A stretch of 64,000 nucleotides of DNA from Allobosea sp. CS1GBMeth4 (GCF_900185715.1 NZ_FYAS01000025.1:124001-188000), one strand, 5' to 3'. Counted from the first letter of the stretch, positions 1 through 8,111 are shown. The notes: generated from the letters alone by a model not told the origin. Program-made: numbers and translations.

Positions 1-1196
1 CTCTCCGGCAGCTCGGTCGTCATCCGGTCGAGCTGCATCATCTTCTTCAGGAAGGCCTTGTGGCCCTCGACGCCCACCGAGAGCGCCATCTTGATCGAGC
101 CCATGTTCGACGAGTGCAGGAACACCTCGGGCACGGTCAGCGTGCGGCCGGTGCCGTGGTATTCCTTGATGACCTGCCGACCGAACCGCATCATGCCGCC
201 GGCGGTCGAGTAGCTCGAATTGATGTTGGCCTTGCCGGAATCCAGCGCCATCGCGACGGTCAGCGCCTTGAAGGTCGAGCCCATCTCGTAGACGCCGACA
301 TTCATCCGGTTGATCCGGTCCTTCTCCAGCGCGTCGACCGGGTTGCCGGGGTCGAAATCGGGCAGCGAGACCAGGGCGATCATCTCGCCGGTGTTGACGT
401 CCATGATGGCGCCGGCCGCCGCGATCGCCCGGTATTTCGCCATGCCCTTCACCAGCTCGTCGCGCAGCAGGTGCTGGACGCGCATGTCGATCGAGAGCTG
501 GACCGGCTTCAGGTCGGAGGCCTGCACCGCGAAGCCCGCGCCGTTCAGGTCCTGGAGCCCCTGCGAGTCGATGTACTTCTCGATCCCGGCGATGCCGACA
601 TTGTCGACATTGGCGAAGCCGAGCACATGGGCGGCGACATTGCCGTTCGGGTAGACGCGCTTGTTCTCCGGCACGAAGCCGACCCCGGGGATGCCGAGGC
701 GGTGGACCTCGGCCTGCTGGCGCGGCGTGATCTCGCGCTTGACCCAGACGAAGCCCTTCTTGGTGCCGAGCTTGTCGCGCAGCTCCTTGGCGTCGAGATC
801 GGGCAGGACGGCGGTCAGGAGCTCGGTCGCCTCGTCCTTGTCGAGGATGTTGCGCGGCTCGGCGAAGACCGAGACGGTGCGGATGTCGGTGGCGAGCTGG
901 ATGCCGTTGCGGTCGAGGATGTCGGGACGCGCCGCCGAGATCGCGTTCGACGTCGCCCGCCGCAGGCCGACCTGGTCGCTCGGAAAGGCCCCGAGCATGA
1001 CCAGCCGGCCGACGATCGCGAGGAACAGCCCGCTGAAGCCGAGGATCACCAGCCCGACGCGCGGCTCGCTCTTCTCTCCGCTCATCCGGAAGATGTCGCG
1101 CAGCCATTCGGTGCGCAGGCGCCATCTCGGCTTTACGGCGGCAGCGGGGGCGGCGATCTCGGGAGCCGTGACCGGCGGATTGGCCTCCTGGCTCAT
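1..1196 (-). CDS. ftsI: Peptidoglycan D,D-transpeptidase FtsI (PBP3), 5' part; gene runs off the left edge
   Basis: Septal class B penicillin-binding protein that cross-links peptidoglycan at the division site with FtsW. Reading the minus strand from an ATG at 1196 gives a cytoplasmic tail of about 45 residues, one membrane anchor (LVILGFSGLFLAIVGRL), the non-catalytic PBP dimer domain, and the start of the transpeptidase domain. The catalytic SxxK is STFK at 267-278 and the second motif SSN is at 105-113; the third motif (KTG) must lie beyond the window. The start overlaps the ftsL stop as ATGA, so it is translationally coupled. Gene order mraZ-rsmH-ftsL-ftsI is the usual dcw order. Identification is confident; the C-terminal part cannot be judged. 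Confidence 0.95.
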   Translation of the reverse strand, partial: MSQEANPPVTAPEIAAPAAAVKPRWRLRTEWLRDIFRMSGEKSEPRVGLVILGFSGLFLAIVGRLVMLGAFPSDQVGLRRATSNAISAARPDILDRNGIQLATDIRTVSVFAEPRNILDKDEATELLTAVLPDLDAKELRDKLGTKKGFVWVKREITPRQQAEVHRLGIPGVGFVPENKRVYPNGNVAAHVLGFANVDNVGIAGIEKYIDSQGLQDLNGAGFAVQASDLKPVQLSIDMRVQHLLRDELVKGMAKYRAIAAAGAIMDVNTGEMIALVSLPDFDPGNPVDALEKDRINRMNVGVYEMGSTFKALTVAMALDSGKANINSSYSTAGGMMRFGRQVIKEYHGTGRTLTVPEVFLHSSNMGSIKMALSVGVEGHKAFLKKMMQLDRMTTELPE

Positions 1197-1582
1197 GGGC
1201 GGCCTCCCGGCGTGGTCGCGGTGTTGCTCTTGCGGTCCCTCGGCGTCTCGGTCGGCAGGCCGAGACCGAGATCCTCGAGCTTGCGGCCGATCGAGTCGAC
1301 CTTCGGCCCGCGATTGGGGATGTCCGACAGGCGCACGATCTGGGTCGTCGCCAGCGGTTGCAGGTCGAGATGCTTGTCGGCGAGCGCCTGCAGCCGGTCG
1401 GGCCGGTTGAGGAACTGCCATTCGGCCTTCAGCACGGCGATGGCGTCGCGCTCGCGCTGGGCCTTGGCCTTGAGCTTCTGCAGTTGCTCGGCCTGCAGCG
1501 TCGACTCGTATTTGATCGAATAGGCGTAGAGCGCCGAGGAGACCAGCGCGCCGATGGCGATGATGTGCAAGAGCTTGATCAC
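1193..1582 (-). CDS. ftsL: Cell division protein FtsL
   Basis: Small bitopic divisome protein of 129 residues that acts with FtsB and FtsQ to activate FtsWI. It has a short N-terminus, one membrane segment (LLHIIAIGALVSSALYAY) and then a periplasmic coiled coil rich in Gln, Lys, Leu and Ala. A proline-rich tail closes the protein. The sequence is weakly conserved in this family, so the call rests on size, topology and position between rsmH and ftsI. It starts 2 bases after the rsmH stop and its stop overlaps the ftsI start, which fits one tightly coupled operon. Confidence 0.88.
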   Translation of the reverse strand: MIKLLHIIAIGALVSSALYAYSIKYESTLQAEQLQKLKAKAQRERDAIAVLKAEWQFLNRPDRLQALADKHLDLQPLATTQIVRLSDIPNRGPKVDSIGRKLEDLGLGLPTETPRDRKSNTATTPGGRP

Positions 1583-1584
1583 GC

Positions 1585-2589
1585 TCAGCTCCTCCGGCGG
1601 GTTTGCGGCGCGGGCACGACGGCGAGCCCGACGAGATCGGGATCGGGGGCCCGGGCCGGCGCTTCGGTGCGCTCGGCGGCCCGCAGCTTGGCCGAGCGGG
1701 CGCGCGGATTGGCCCGGATCTCCGCCTCCGACGGCGAGACCGGCCCCTTGGTGACGAGCCTGAACGTCGCCTGCGGCGCCGCCATCGCCGGCGCGTGGCG
1801 CGAGCCTGACGGGACCTTCCCCGACCGCTCGGCGAAGAAATGCTTGACGATGCGGTCCTCGAGCGAATGGAAGGTGACGACGGCGAGCCGCCCGCCCGGC
1901 TTCAGCACGGATTCGGCGCCGTGCAGGGCCCGGACCAGCTCGCAGAGCTCGTCGTTCACCGCGATCCGCAGCGCCTGGAAGGTCCGAGTCGCCGGATGGG
2001 CGCCGCCGGGCTCGGCCCGGACGATGCCGGCGACCAGGTCGGCCAGCTGCTTGGTCGTCGTGATCGGCGCCTTGCGCCGCACCTCGACGATGGCGCGCGC
2101 CACGGCGCGCGAGCGCCGCTCCTCGCCGTAATGATAGATGATGTTGGCGAGCACGCCCTCATCGGCCTCGTTGACGAGTTCGGCCGCGCTCTGCCCGCCC
2201 GCTTCCATGCGCATGTCGAGCGGCCCGTCCTGGCGGAACGAGAAGCCGCGCCCGGCCTGGTCGAGCTGCATCGACGAGACGCCGATATCGAGCACCACGC
2301 CGTCGAGCGGAGCCATCCTGAAGCGTTCGGCCTCCTCGGCCAGAGCGCCGAAACGGGCCTGCGCCAGCGTCAGCCGCCCGCCCATCGCCGCGACGAGGCC
2401 GGCGCCGCCGGTGATGGCCGTCGGATCGCGATCGAGCGCCAGCAGCTGCGCGGTCGGCTCGCGCTCCAGCAGGGCGCGCGAATAGCCCCCCGCTCCGAAG
2501 GTGCCGTCGAGATAGCGGCCGCCGGGCTCGAGGGCGAGCGCATCGAGCGCCTCGTTCATCAGCACCGGGATATGCGGTTCGCCCGTCAT
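1585..2589 (-). CDS. rsmH: 16S rRNA (cytosine1402-N4)-methyltransferase RsmH
   Basis: Methylates the N4 of C1402 in 16S rRNA using S-adenosylmethionine (older name MraW). The 334-residue product begins [18 protein letters not shown] and carries the SAM-binding loop [17 protein letters not shown], followed by the family motif [20 protein letters not shown] and, further on, [22 protein letters not shown] chose the ATG at 2589 because it overlaps the mraZ stop (ATGA) and because homologues start here; longer in-frame starts upstream run through mraZ and its promoter. The C-terminal tail after about residue 300 is proline- and arginine-rich and likely disordered. Confidence 0.96.
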   Translation of the reverse strand: MTGEPHIPVLMNEALDALALEPGGRYLDGTFGAGGYSRALLEREPTAQLLALDRDPTAITGGAGLVAAMGGRLTLAQARFGALAEEAERFRMAPLDGVVLDIGVSSMQLDQAGRGFSFRQDGPLDMRMEAGGQSAAELVNEADEGVLANIIYHYGEERRSRAVARAIVEVRRKAPITTTKQLADLVAGIVRAEPGGAHPATRTFQALRIAVNDELCELVRALHGAESVLKPGGRLAVVTFHSLEDRIVKHFFAERSGKVPSGSRHAPAMAAPQATFRLVTKGPVSPSEAEIRANPRARSAKLRAAERTEAPARAPDPDLVGLAVVPAPQTRRRS

Positions 2590-3044
2590 GCCGCCGGTCT
2601 CCCGCCGAGCGCGCGGCGAACGTCGCGCAGCTTCGCCCGCGCCGCCTCGAGATGCGCCTTGAAGCGCTCCGGCTCCCAGATCTGGAACTTGTGGCCCTGC
2701 CCGACGAAGGCGACGGTGTCGCCGATCCCGGCATGGGCCTTCAGCGCATCGCTCAGCATGATCCGCCCTTCCGGGTCGACCTTCAACACCTCGGAGGTGC
2801 CGTTCAGTGCCGTCGAGAGCGACTCCCACTCCTCCGAGAATGGCGAGAAGCGCGACAGGATCTCGTCGATGGTCGCTCGCAGCGCGTGGCCGCCGCAGTC
2901 GAGGCTGGCCTGGTCGAGCGCCGGATAGACGTAGAGCCCCTCGTAGCCGTCCTTCGCCAGGACGGCCCGGAACGGGGCCGGGATCGAGACCCGCCCCTTG
3001 GCATCCAGCCTGTTGGTGAAATGGGAGACGAAGCGGTCCGTCAA
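2586..3044 (-). CDS. mraZ: Transcriptional regulator MraZ
   Basis: DNA-binding protein of the AbrB-like double-psi fold that represses the dcw operon including its own gene. The 152-residue product has two MraZ repeats, seen as the paired motifs [15 protein letters not shown] near residue 12 and [15 protein letters not shown] near residue 88. Length is close to the E. coli protein. It is the first gene of the division cluster and its last codons overlap the rsmH start. The leader upstream (3045-3239) holds a run of direct repeats that match a MraZ operator. The start ATG at 3044 sits before the conserved [14 protein letters not shown]. Confidence 0.96.
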   Translation of the reverse strand: MTDRFVSHFTNRLDAKGRVSIPAPFRAVLAKDGYEGLYVYPALDQASLDCGGHALRATIDEILSRFSPFSEEWESLSTALNGTSEVLKVDPEGRIMLSDALKAHAGIGDTVAFVGQGHKFQIWEPERFKAHLEAARAKLRDVRRALGGRPAA

Positions 3045-3204
3045 CGCCGCCTCCGGGTCGGGCTTCCAGTCGGATGATGACGGCGCGAAGCGCGCCGGCC
3101 GGCACCGGCCATCGATACTCCCGTCGATCCCGACATGGCGGCGCCGTCAGCCAAAACCCGCGCGGCACACGGGCTCTGACTTGCTGCTCGCCTGTCGGTC
3201 TCGA

Positions 3205-3239
3205 CGGGATGATTTGGGATACCATGGGATAATATGGGC
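3205..3239. promoter_or_regulatory. MraZ operator: four YGGGM repeats at exact 10-bp spacing
   Basis: The plus strand has CGGGA at 3205, TGGGA at 3215, TGGGA at 3225 and TGGGC at 3235, each separated by 5 bases. TGGGN direct repeats with 5-base spacers are the known MraZ target. They lie 160-195 bases upstream of the mraZ ATG. The repeats read in the direction opposite to mraZ transcription. Apart from these repeats and a TTAACCAT 8-mer at 3305-3312, I see no gene in 3045-3430. Confidence 0.75.
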
Positions 3240-3430
3240 GTCAACGGATCCAACGCTGCAGACGCGGTGCTGCCCGAGCCTGCGAGCATCACAGCCCGTT
3301 AAGGTTAACCATCCGTAAAGACGAGGATTTTGGCTGAAGCCATGTGGCGGGACGGCAGCTCTGACGGCTGGCCGCCCCGGCCGAGCCAGGAAGAAAAATT
3401 CGCGGCGTCGCCCGCCCTGCCCGGCCAGGT

Positions 3431-3895
3431 TCACTCCCCTGCCGACGCCTTGCGCAACAGGGCCTCGCGCAGGAGCCGGACATCGTCCAGCAGGCGCCCC
3501 GGCGGGACCCCGCTATCGCCCACCGCGCAAGGCACCGGATTGGGCGTCCGGCCCGCCTTGTCGCGCAGGTTCCGGCCCGCCGCCGTCAGTTCGACCAGCA
3601 CCTGCCGCTCATCCTCGCGGCCGCGCTTGCGCAGGATGAGCCCGCTCGCCTCGAGGCGCTTGAGCAGCGGCGTCAAGGTGCCGGAATCGAGCATCAGCCG
3701 CTCGCCGATCGCCTTCACGCTCTGCCCGTCCAGCTCCCACAGCACCAGCATGACGAGATATTGCGGATAGGTCAGCCCGAGCTCGGCCAGGAACGGCCGA
3801 TAGGCCCGGTTGAAGGCATGGGCGGCCGAATAGACCGCGAAGCAGATCTGCTCGTCGAGTCCGCGCACCGTTGTCGCCTTTGCTTTCTCTGTCAT
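3431..3895 (-). CDS. ohrR: Organic hydroperoxide-sensing MarR-family repressor OhrR
   Basis: Repressor of the divergent ohr gene; it leaves DNA when a single N-terminal cysteine is oxidised by organic peroxide. The 154-residue product begins MTEKAKATTVRGLDEQ, and the sensing cysteine sits in the conserved EQICFAVYSAA motif about residue 18. The winged helix is visible as the run around AIGERLMLDSGTLTPLLKRLE and the wing around RKRGREDERQVLVELT. I took the ATG at 3895 because homologues start there; a longer frame extends to 4000 but would run into the operator side. The tail (GVPPGRLLDDVRLLREALLR) is a typical dimerisation helix. Confidence 0.9.
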   Translation of the reverse strand: MTEKAKATTVRGLDEQICFAVYSAAHAFNRAYRPFLAELGLTYPQYLVMLVLWELDGQSVKAIGERLMLDSGTLTPLLKRLEASGLILRKRGREDERQVLVELTAAGRNLRDKAGRTPNPVPCAVGDSGVPPGRLLDDVRLLREALLRKASAGE

Positions 3896-4047
3896 GGTCT
3901 TGCCGTCAGTTGCCCGCATCATCGCTCCTTGGGCAGCAGGAGCGATCCGGTCGGGCTGGAACAACCCGCCCCTGAAACAGTCTCCCCCGCGACGAACCAA
4001 AGATACTCCTTCATCGCACCCCGCGTCGCCCCGTTCACGAGTTTTTG

Positions 4048-4076
4048 AATTGCCAGCAATTCAATTGTGCACAATT
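4048..4076. promoter_or_regulatory. Two tandem OhrR operator palindromes between ohrR and ohr
   Basis: AATTGTGCACAATT at 4063-4076 is a perfect 14-bp palindrome. AATTGCCAGCAATT at 4048-4061 has 6-bp perfect arms around CA. Both contain the AATTG/CAATT arms known for OhrR sites, and they lie one base apart, 50-78 bases upstream of the ohr ATG. Two adjacent sites suggest cooperative binding controlling both divergent genes. Confidence 0.8.
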
Positions 4077-4125
4077 TACCTCGCATCGACCAAGGCGGAT
4101 GGACCGCCAGCCAAGGAGAGCAGCG

Positions 4126-4548
4126 ATGAAGATCCTCTACACCGCCCATGGTTCCGCCACCGGCGGCCGCGAAGGCGAGGCCGCCACCGACACCGGCAAC
4201 GTCAAGCTCGTCCTCAACACGCCGAAGGAGCTCGGCGGCGGCGGCGGTGACGGCACCAACCCCGAGCAGCTTTTCGCCATGGGCTATTCCGCCTGCTTCC
4301 TCGGCGCGCTGAAGTTCGCCGCCGGCAAGGAGAAGGTGAAGATCCCCGACGATGCCCGCGTCAGCGCCGATGTCGGCATCGGCCCGCGCGACGACGGCAA
4401 GGGCTTCGGCATCGCCGTCACGCTGACGATCTCGGCACCCGGCATCGACAAGGCCCAGCTCGAGGACCTCGTCCAGAAGGCCCACATCGTCTGCCCCTAT
4501 TCGGACGCCACCCGGGGCAATATCGACGTCGAGCTCAAGGTTGCCTGA
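4126..4548 (+). CDS. ohr: Organic hydroperoxide resistance protein Ohr (OsmC family)
   Basis: Thiol peroxidase that reduces organic and fatty-acid hydroperoxides. The 140-residue product has the two catalytic cysteines of the family: one in [13 protein letters not shown] and one in [17 protein letters not shown]. The N-terminus [15 protein letters not shown] is typical of Ohr rather than OsmC. The ATG at 4126 is preceded by AAGGAGAG at 4113-4120; an upstream in-frame ATG at 4045 lies inside the operator and is rejected. Expression is expected to rise when OhrR, encoded on the other strand, is oxidised. Confidence 0.95.
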   Translation: MKILYTAHGSATGGREGEAATDTGNVKLVLNTPKELGGGGGDGTNPEQLFAMGYSACFLGALKFAAGKEKVKIPDDARVSADVGIGPRDDGKGFGIAVTLTISAPGIDKAQLEDLVQKAHIVCPYSDATRGNIDVELKVA

Positions 4549-4673
4549 GCGGTCCAGCCTATCACCGGCTCCAGAAAACTCCGGTCGCCGGTTCAGGCAT
4601 GGATCCCGGATCGGCGCCGCTATCGTGGCTTGTCCGGGATGACGGCGTGAAGAATTGAGGGACCGGAATGACG

Positions 4674-4700
4674 AAAGGCCGGGAGCGATCCCGGCCCTTT
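4674..4700 (-). terminator. Rho-independent terminator of rnpB
   Basis: An 8-bp perfect stem (4677-4684 with 4689-4696) closes a four-base loop. On the minus strand it is preceded by an A run and followed by TTT. It lies 25 bases past the 3' end of the RNase P RNA. The stretch 4549-4670 between ohr and this hairpin has no gene; it shows a degenerate palindrome around 4597-4650. Confidence 0.75.
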
Positions 4701-4720
4701 TCAATGCAATCAACGAAGGG

Positions 4721-5127
4721 GGCCAGCCGGCCTGTAAGCCGGGTTCTGGATGGCCGGGAGATCGCTCCCCCGGCGTGACGGCCATTCCTCTGGGACGCGC
4801 ATCGCTGCGCGCCTCGAGCAACCAACCCGGACGACCGGGCCTGGAAACCGGCCCCTCGCCCTCGCGGGCGAGCATCGTCCCTATTCGGTTTTGCTCCCGG
4901 TGGGGCTTGCCATGCCGTCCCCGTTGCCGGGTCCGCGGTGCGCTCTTACCGCACCTTTTCACCCTTACCTCGCCAGGAAAGCCGAAGCTCTCCGGCGCGA
5001 GGCGGTTCGATCTCTGTGGCGCTTTCCCTGGGGTCGCCCCCGCCGGACGTTATCCGGCACCGTGTTTCCGTGGAGCCCGGACTTTCCTCCCCTGCCGAAG
5101 CAGGAGCGGCCGTCCGGCCGACTGGCC
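4721..5127 (-). ncRNA. rnpB: RNase P RNA (bacterial class A)
   Basis: Catalytic RNA that removes 5' leaders from tRNA precursors. On the minus strand the conserved 5' block GAGGAAAGTCCGGGCTCC occurs near 5080-5098, followed by the highly conserved ACGGAAACACGGTGCCGGAT segment, and the 3' region carries ACAGAACCCGGCTTACAGG at about 4730-4750. The terminal helix P1 pairs GGCCAGTCGG at 5118-5127 with CCGGCTGGCC at 4721-4730 (one G-U pair), which sets the ends. The length of about 407 nt is normal for alphaproteobacteria. No protein frame in this region looks real. Confidence 0.96.
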
Positions 5128-5132
5128 GGCCC

Positions 5133-5161
5133 GATGTGCGCTCTCGGGCCGCGAGCGTCAA
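5133..5161 (-). promoter_or_regulatory. Candidate sigma-70 promoter of rnpB
   Basis: The minus strand has TTGACG at 5161-5156, a 17-base spacer and CACATC at 5138-5133. A start 6-7 bases downstream falls on 5127, exactly where the P1 helix of the RNA begins. The -10 hexamer is poor, so the call leans on the strong -35 and the match to the RNA end. Confidence 0.55.
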
Positions 5162-5223
5162 GCGCATAGGCGATCGCGCAGAGCATCGCGTAGCGTCCGG
5201 CGGGCGAACCGCCGGATGCCGCG

Positions 5224-5889
5224 TCAGTTGCTCGCCGTCACCGTGCCGCTGCTGGCAGTGATGCTGCGGACCTTGGCGCAATAGGTGCGGTTGGCGCCGC
5301 TCATGCGGCTCGCCAGATGGCCGCTCTGGTATTTCATCACGGTGCGGCAGGTGTCGCCGCCGGCGAGCTTGTAGGCCTGGCCGAGATATTTCATGCCGTA
5401 GCGGGCGTTGGTCTCGGCGTCGAGCAGGCCGGCCGCGCCGCCGCCGTAGCCGACGCCGCGCGCCGTCTGGTGGCGGATCTGCATTAGCCCGAAATTGCCG
5501 GCATGGGCCGCGCGAGGATTGTAGCGGCTCTCGATGCGGACCACGGCGTCGGCCAGCGCGAAGGGCACACCGTTGGCGGCGGCGTGGCGGGCGACCAGCG
5601 CGCGCAGGCCCTCGGATCCGGCCGGCGCCGCGAGCGGCGAGCGCCCGTCCCGTCCCGCCCTGGCGGCCTTGGCGCGGCCCTTGCGCTCGTCCTTCGCCTC
5701 GACGGTCTCGGACCCCGCCTTCTGCGGCTCCTGGCCCTGCTCGGCAGCGGCTGCCTGGCGCCGGATTTCGGCTTCCCGCACGATGAAGGCGCGGGCGTCG
5801 GTCTCGGCATTCACCTGGGCAGAAGCAGGCTGAAGAAAGGCCAGGCAAATTGCGAAGGCGGCGCAGCCGCTACCGGAGATTTTGTTCAT
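5224..5889 (-). CDS. Secreted lytic transglycosylase (SLT family)
   Basis: Periplasmic enzyme that cleaves the MurNAc-GlcNAc bond of peptidoglycan. The 221-residue product has a signal peptide (MNKISGSGCAAFAICLAFLQPASAQ), a charged low-complexity linker at about 30-95, and an SLT domain from about 95 to 205. The catalytic Glu is in VVRIESRYNPRAA, followed by FGLMQIRHQTARGVGY and NARYGMKYLGQAY, which are standard SLT motifs. Alone on its strand, it faces rnpB downstream. Substrate details and any link to a secretion or flagellar machine are not visible. Confidence 0.9.
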   Translation of the reverse strand: MNKISGSGCAAFAICLAFLQPASAQVNAETDARAFIVREAEIRRQAAAAEQGQEPQKAGSETVEAKDERKGRAKAARAGRDGRSPLAAPAGSEGLRALVARHAAANGVPFALADAVVRIESRYNPRAAHAGNFGLMQIRHQTARGVGYGGGAAGLLDAETNARYGMKYLGQAYKLAGGDTCRTVMKYQSGHLASRMSGANRTYCAKVRSITASSGTVTASN

Positions 5890-6201
5890 GCAGGAAGAGC
5901 CTCATCTATTGCGGCGTCGGGAAACGGCGCGGCGAAATGATAGATGAATGTGACGACAATCTGTCCGATACGAACGAATTCGATTCGAACCTGCTATTAG
6001 CATGATTACTTTAGCCTCATTTCGATAGAAGCAATCATCATGTATTGAGCGCCGGAACGATTCATCGTCGCGGGCGTTGACGCAGTCGCGGCGTCGGGCC
6101 AAATCATCGCCCCATTGCGACCGCAATTGCCGTTCGCAATGCAAAAAGCCGGTTCCAGCCGGGCTTCCGCTGCGCCGCACGACCCGAGAAGGGGAAACGA
6201 G
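5890..6201. other. Intergenic region, no gene seen
   Basis: This 312-base stretch separates the divergent transglycosylase and lipoprotein genes. It contains a locally AT-rich patch at 5938-6055, likely promoter DNA for one or both genes. Short open frames here have no recognisable sequence and no good ribosome site. Confidence 0.5.
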
Positions 6202-6498
6202 ATGAAGAGATTGATCGCAATCGCGGCCGTCGGGCTCGCTCTCAGCGCCTGCACCCCGCATGAGGAGCGCGTCGGCGGCGGCGCCCTGGTCGGTGCGGCG
6301 ACCGGCGCGGTGATCGGCGGCCTCGCCACGGGGCGGGCCGGCGGCGCGGTCGCCGGCGGCGTCATCGGCGCGGCCGGTGGTGCCCTGATCGGCTCCGCCA
6401 CCTCGCCCTACCGCCGCGGCTACTATTACGACGGCTATTACGGCGGCTGCCCCTACGGCTACTACCGCGACTATTACGGCCGGCTCTATTGCCGCTGA
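6202..6498 (+). CDS. Small glycine-zipper lipoprotein
   Basis: Predicted outer-membrane lipoprotein of 98 residues. The signal MKRLIAIAAVGLALSAC ends in the lipobox LSAC, so Cys17 should be lipidated. Then comes a glycine-zipper segment (GGGALVGAATGAVIGGL and the following GGAVAGGVIGAAGGALIG) like that in the SlyB/OmpA-like 17-kDa antigen group. The end is a Tyr/Gly-rich tail with repeated YYxxYYG units. The start at 6202 has a GAAGGGGA site just upstream. Function is unknown; related proteins help envelope integrity. Confidence 0.8.
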   Translation: MKRLIAIAAVGLALSACTPHEERVGGGALVGAATGAVIGGLATGRAGGAVAGGVIGAAGGALIGSATSPYRRGYYYDGYYGGCPYGYYRDYYGRLYCR

Positions 6499-6553
6499 GC
6501 GAGGACCGTTCTAGGCAGAAGCCATGGCCCGCCGGGCCATGGCGGAGCGAGCG

Positions 6554-7300
6554 ATGACGTCGTCTTTCTGGGGGATTTTGGGCGGCGGCGGTCTCGGCTT
6601 TGCCCTCGGCGGACCGCTCGGCGCCCTCGTCGGCGCGCTTGCCGGCCATGTCCTGATCGACCGCGAGGGGGCCTTGTTCGGCCCCGCCCCCCGGCAGCTC
6701 ATCTTCACCACCGGCCTGGTCGCCCTCGCCGCCAAGATGGCGCGCGCCGACGGCGTGGTGACGCGAGACGAGGTCGCCGCCTTCGAGCGCATCGTCACCG
6801 TTCCGGCCGAGCAGAAGGCCCAGGTCGAGCGCCTGTTCGACTTGGCCAAGCAGACCAGCGCCGGCTTCGAGGCCTATGCGCAGCAGATCGCCGAGAGCTT
6901 CCGCGATGAGCCCGCCCTCCTGGAGGACGTGCTCGACGGCCTCTTCCTGATCGCCGCGGCCGACGGCGCGGTCCACGAGCGCGAACACGCCTATCTGCGC
7001 GACGTCGCCGCGATCTTCAGGATCGACGAGGCGGGTTTCGCCCGCATCGAGGCGCGTCATCTGCGTCGCCGCGACGACCCCTATCTCGTGCTCGGCGCCG
7101 ATCGCGACATGAGCGATGCCGAGCTGAAGCAGCTCCACCGCCGGCTCGTCGTCGAGAACCATCCCGACCGCGAGATCGCGCGCGGCCTGCCCGAGGAGGC
7201 GGTCTGCATCGCCACCCGCCGCCTCGCCGCCATCAACGCCGCCTGGGATGCGATCGCGAAGGAGCGTGGCCTCCAGGGCAAGCAGGTGGAGCCGGCGTGA
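6554..7300 (+). CDS. DjlA-like membrane-anchored J-domain co-chaperone
   Basis: The 248-residue product has the DjlA layout: a Gly-rich N-terminal membrane segment (GILGGGGLGFALGGPLG), a central TerB-like helical domain with the metal-binding pattern KMARADGVVTRDEVAAF, and a C-terminal J domain at about 175-240 with the key HPD tripeptide in VENHPDRE. It should stimulate DnaK ATPase at the inner membrane. The ATG at 6554 was preferred over one at 6524 because the membrane segment follows directly and GGCGGAG lies upstream. Its last codon overlaps the GTG of the amidase gene, so the two are coupled. Confidence 0.85.
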   Translation: MTSSFWGILGGGGLGFALGGPLGALVGALAGHVLIDREGALFGPAPRQLIFTTGLVALAAKMARADGVVTRDEVAAFERIVTVPAEQKAQVERLFDLAKQTSAGFEAYAQQIAESFRDEPALLEDVLDGLFLIAAADGAVHEREHAYLRDVAAIFRIDEAGFARIEARHLRRRDDPYLVLGADRDMSDAELKQLHRRLVVENHPDREIARGLPEEAVCIATRRLAAINAAWDAIAKERGLQGKQVEPA

Positions 7301-8085
7301 GCCTCGCCCTCACCCCCGACAGCCGCTTCGCCGCCAAGGTCTTCCCGTCGCCCAACCATGGCGAGCGCAAGCATCGCGACGGCTCGGCCGGCCGCCGCCC
7401 GGACAGCCTGATCCTGCACTACACCGGCATGCCGGATGCCGGCGAGGCGCTGCAATGGCTGTGCAACCCGGCCTCGCAGGTCTCTTCCCACTATTTCGTC
7501 TTCGAGAACGGCCATGTCCTCCAGCTCGTGCCGGAGGCGCGCCGCGCCTGGCATGCCGGCGCCTCGCACTGGGCCGGCGAGACCGATTTGAACTCCGCCT
7601 CGATCGGCATAGAGATCGCCAATCCCGGCCATCCCGGCGGCCTGCCGGATTTCCCGGAGACGCAGCTCGCCGCGACGCTGAACCTGTGCCGCGACATCTG
7701 CGAGCGCTGGCGGATCCCACCCGAGCGGGTCCTCGCCCATTCCGATATCGCGCCCGGCCGCAAGATCGATCCGGGCGAGACATTTCCCTGGCGCCGCTTC
7801 GCCGAGGCGGGCGTCGGGCTCTGGACCGAGCCGGCGCCGATCCGGGGCGGCCGCTTCTTCGCCCGCGGCGACGCCGGCCCGCCGGTCGAGGCGCTGCAGG
7901 CCATGTTCGCCATGTTCGGCTACGGCGTCTCGGTCGACGGCGTCTTCGACGACCGCTTCGAAGCGGTCGTCGCCGCCTTCCAGCGCCATTGGCGGCCGGC
8001 GAAGATCGACGGCGTCGCCGACGGCTCGACCATCACCACCCTGCGCGATCTATTGGCGCTGACGCAGCAGGCGCGCACCGGCTGA
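7297..8085 (+). CDS. N-acetylmuramoyl-L-alanine amidase, AmpD/AmiD-like, with peptidoglycan-binding domain
   Basis: Zinc amidase that splits the MurNAc-L-Ala bond of muropeptides. The Amidase_2 domain spans about 35-180. Zinc ligands are expected in SLILHYTGM (His), in RAWHAGASHW, and in LAHSDIAPGRKIDPG (His and Asp). A PG_binding_1 domain follows at about 190-255 (VEALQAMFAMFGYGVSVDGVF). No signal peptide is present, which favours a cytoplasmic recycling role, although AmiD-type enzymes are exported. GTG at 7297 overlaps the stop of the upstream gene (GTGA). Confidence 0.88.
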   Translation: MSLALTPDSRFAAKVFPSPNHGERKHRDGSAGRRPDSLILHYTGMPDAGEALQWLCNPASQVSSHYFVFENGHVLQLVPEARRAWHAGASHWAGETDLNSASIGIEIANPGHPGGLPDFPETQLAATLNLCRDICERWRIPPERVLAHSDIAPGRKIDPGETFPWRRFAEAGVGLWTEPAPIRGGRFFARGDAGPPVEALQAMFAMFGYGVSVDGVFDDRFEAVVAAFQRHWRPAKIDGVADGSTITTLRDLLALTQQARTG

Positions 8086-8111
8086 TGACGCGCCGCCGGG
8101 CGCGGCCGCGA

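Noticed and set aside
60-1523. Plus-strand frame of 487 codons over ftsI and ftsL
   Set aside because: The minus strand holds real FtsI and FtsL with catalytic motifs; the plus frame is compositional.
4655-5284. Protein-coding frames over the rnpB region
   Set aside because: The region folds and matches RNase P RNA on the minus strand; the frames have no ribosome sites or known domains.
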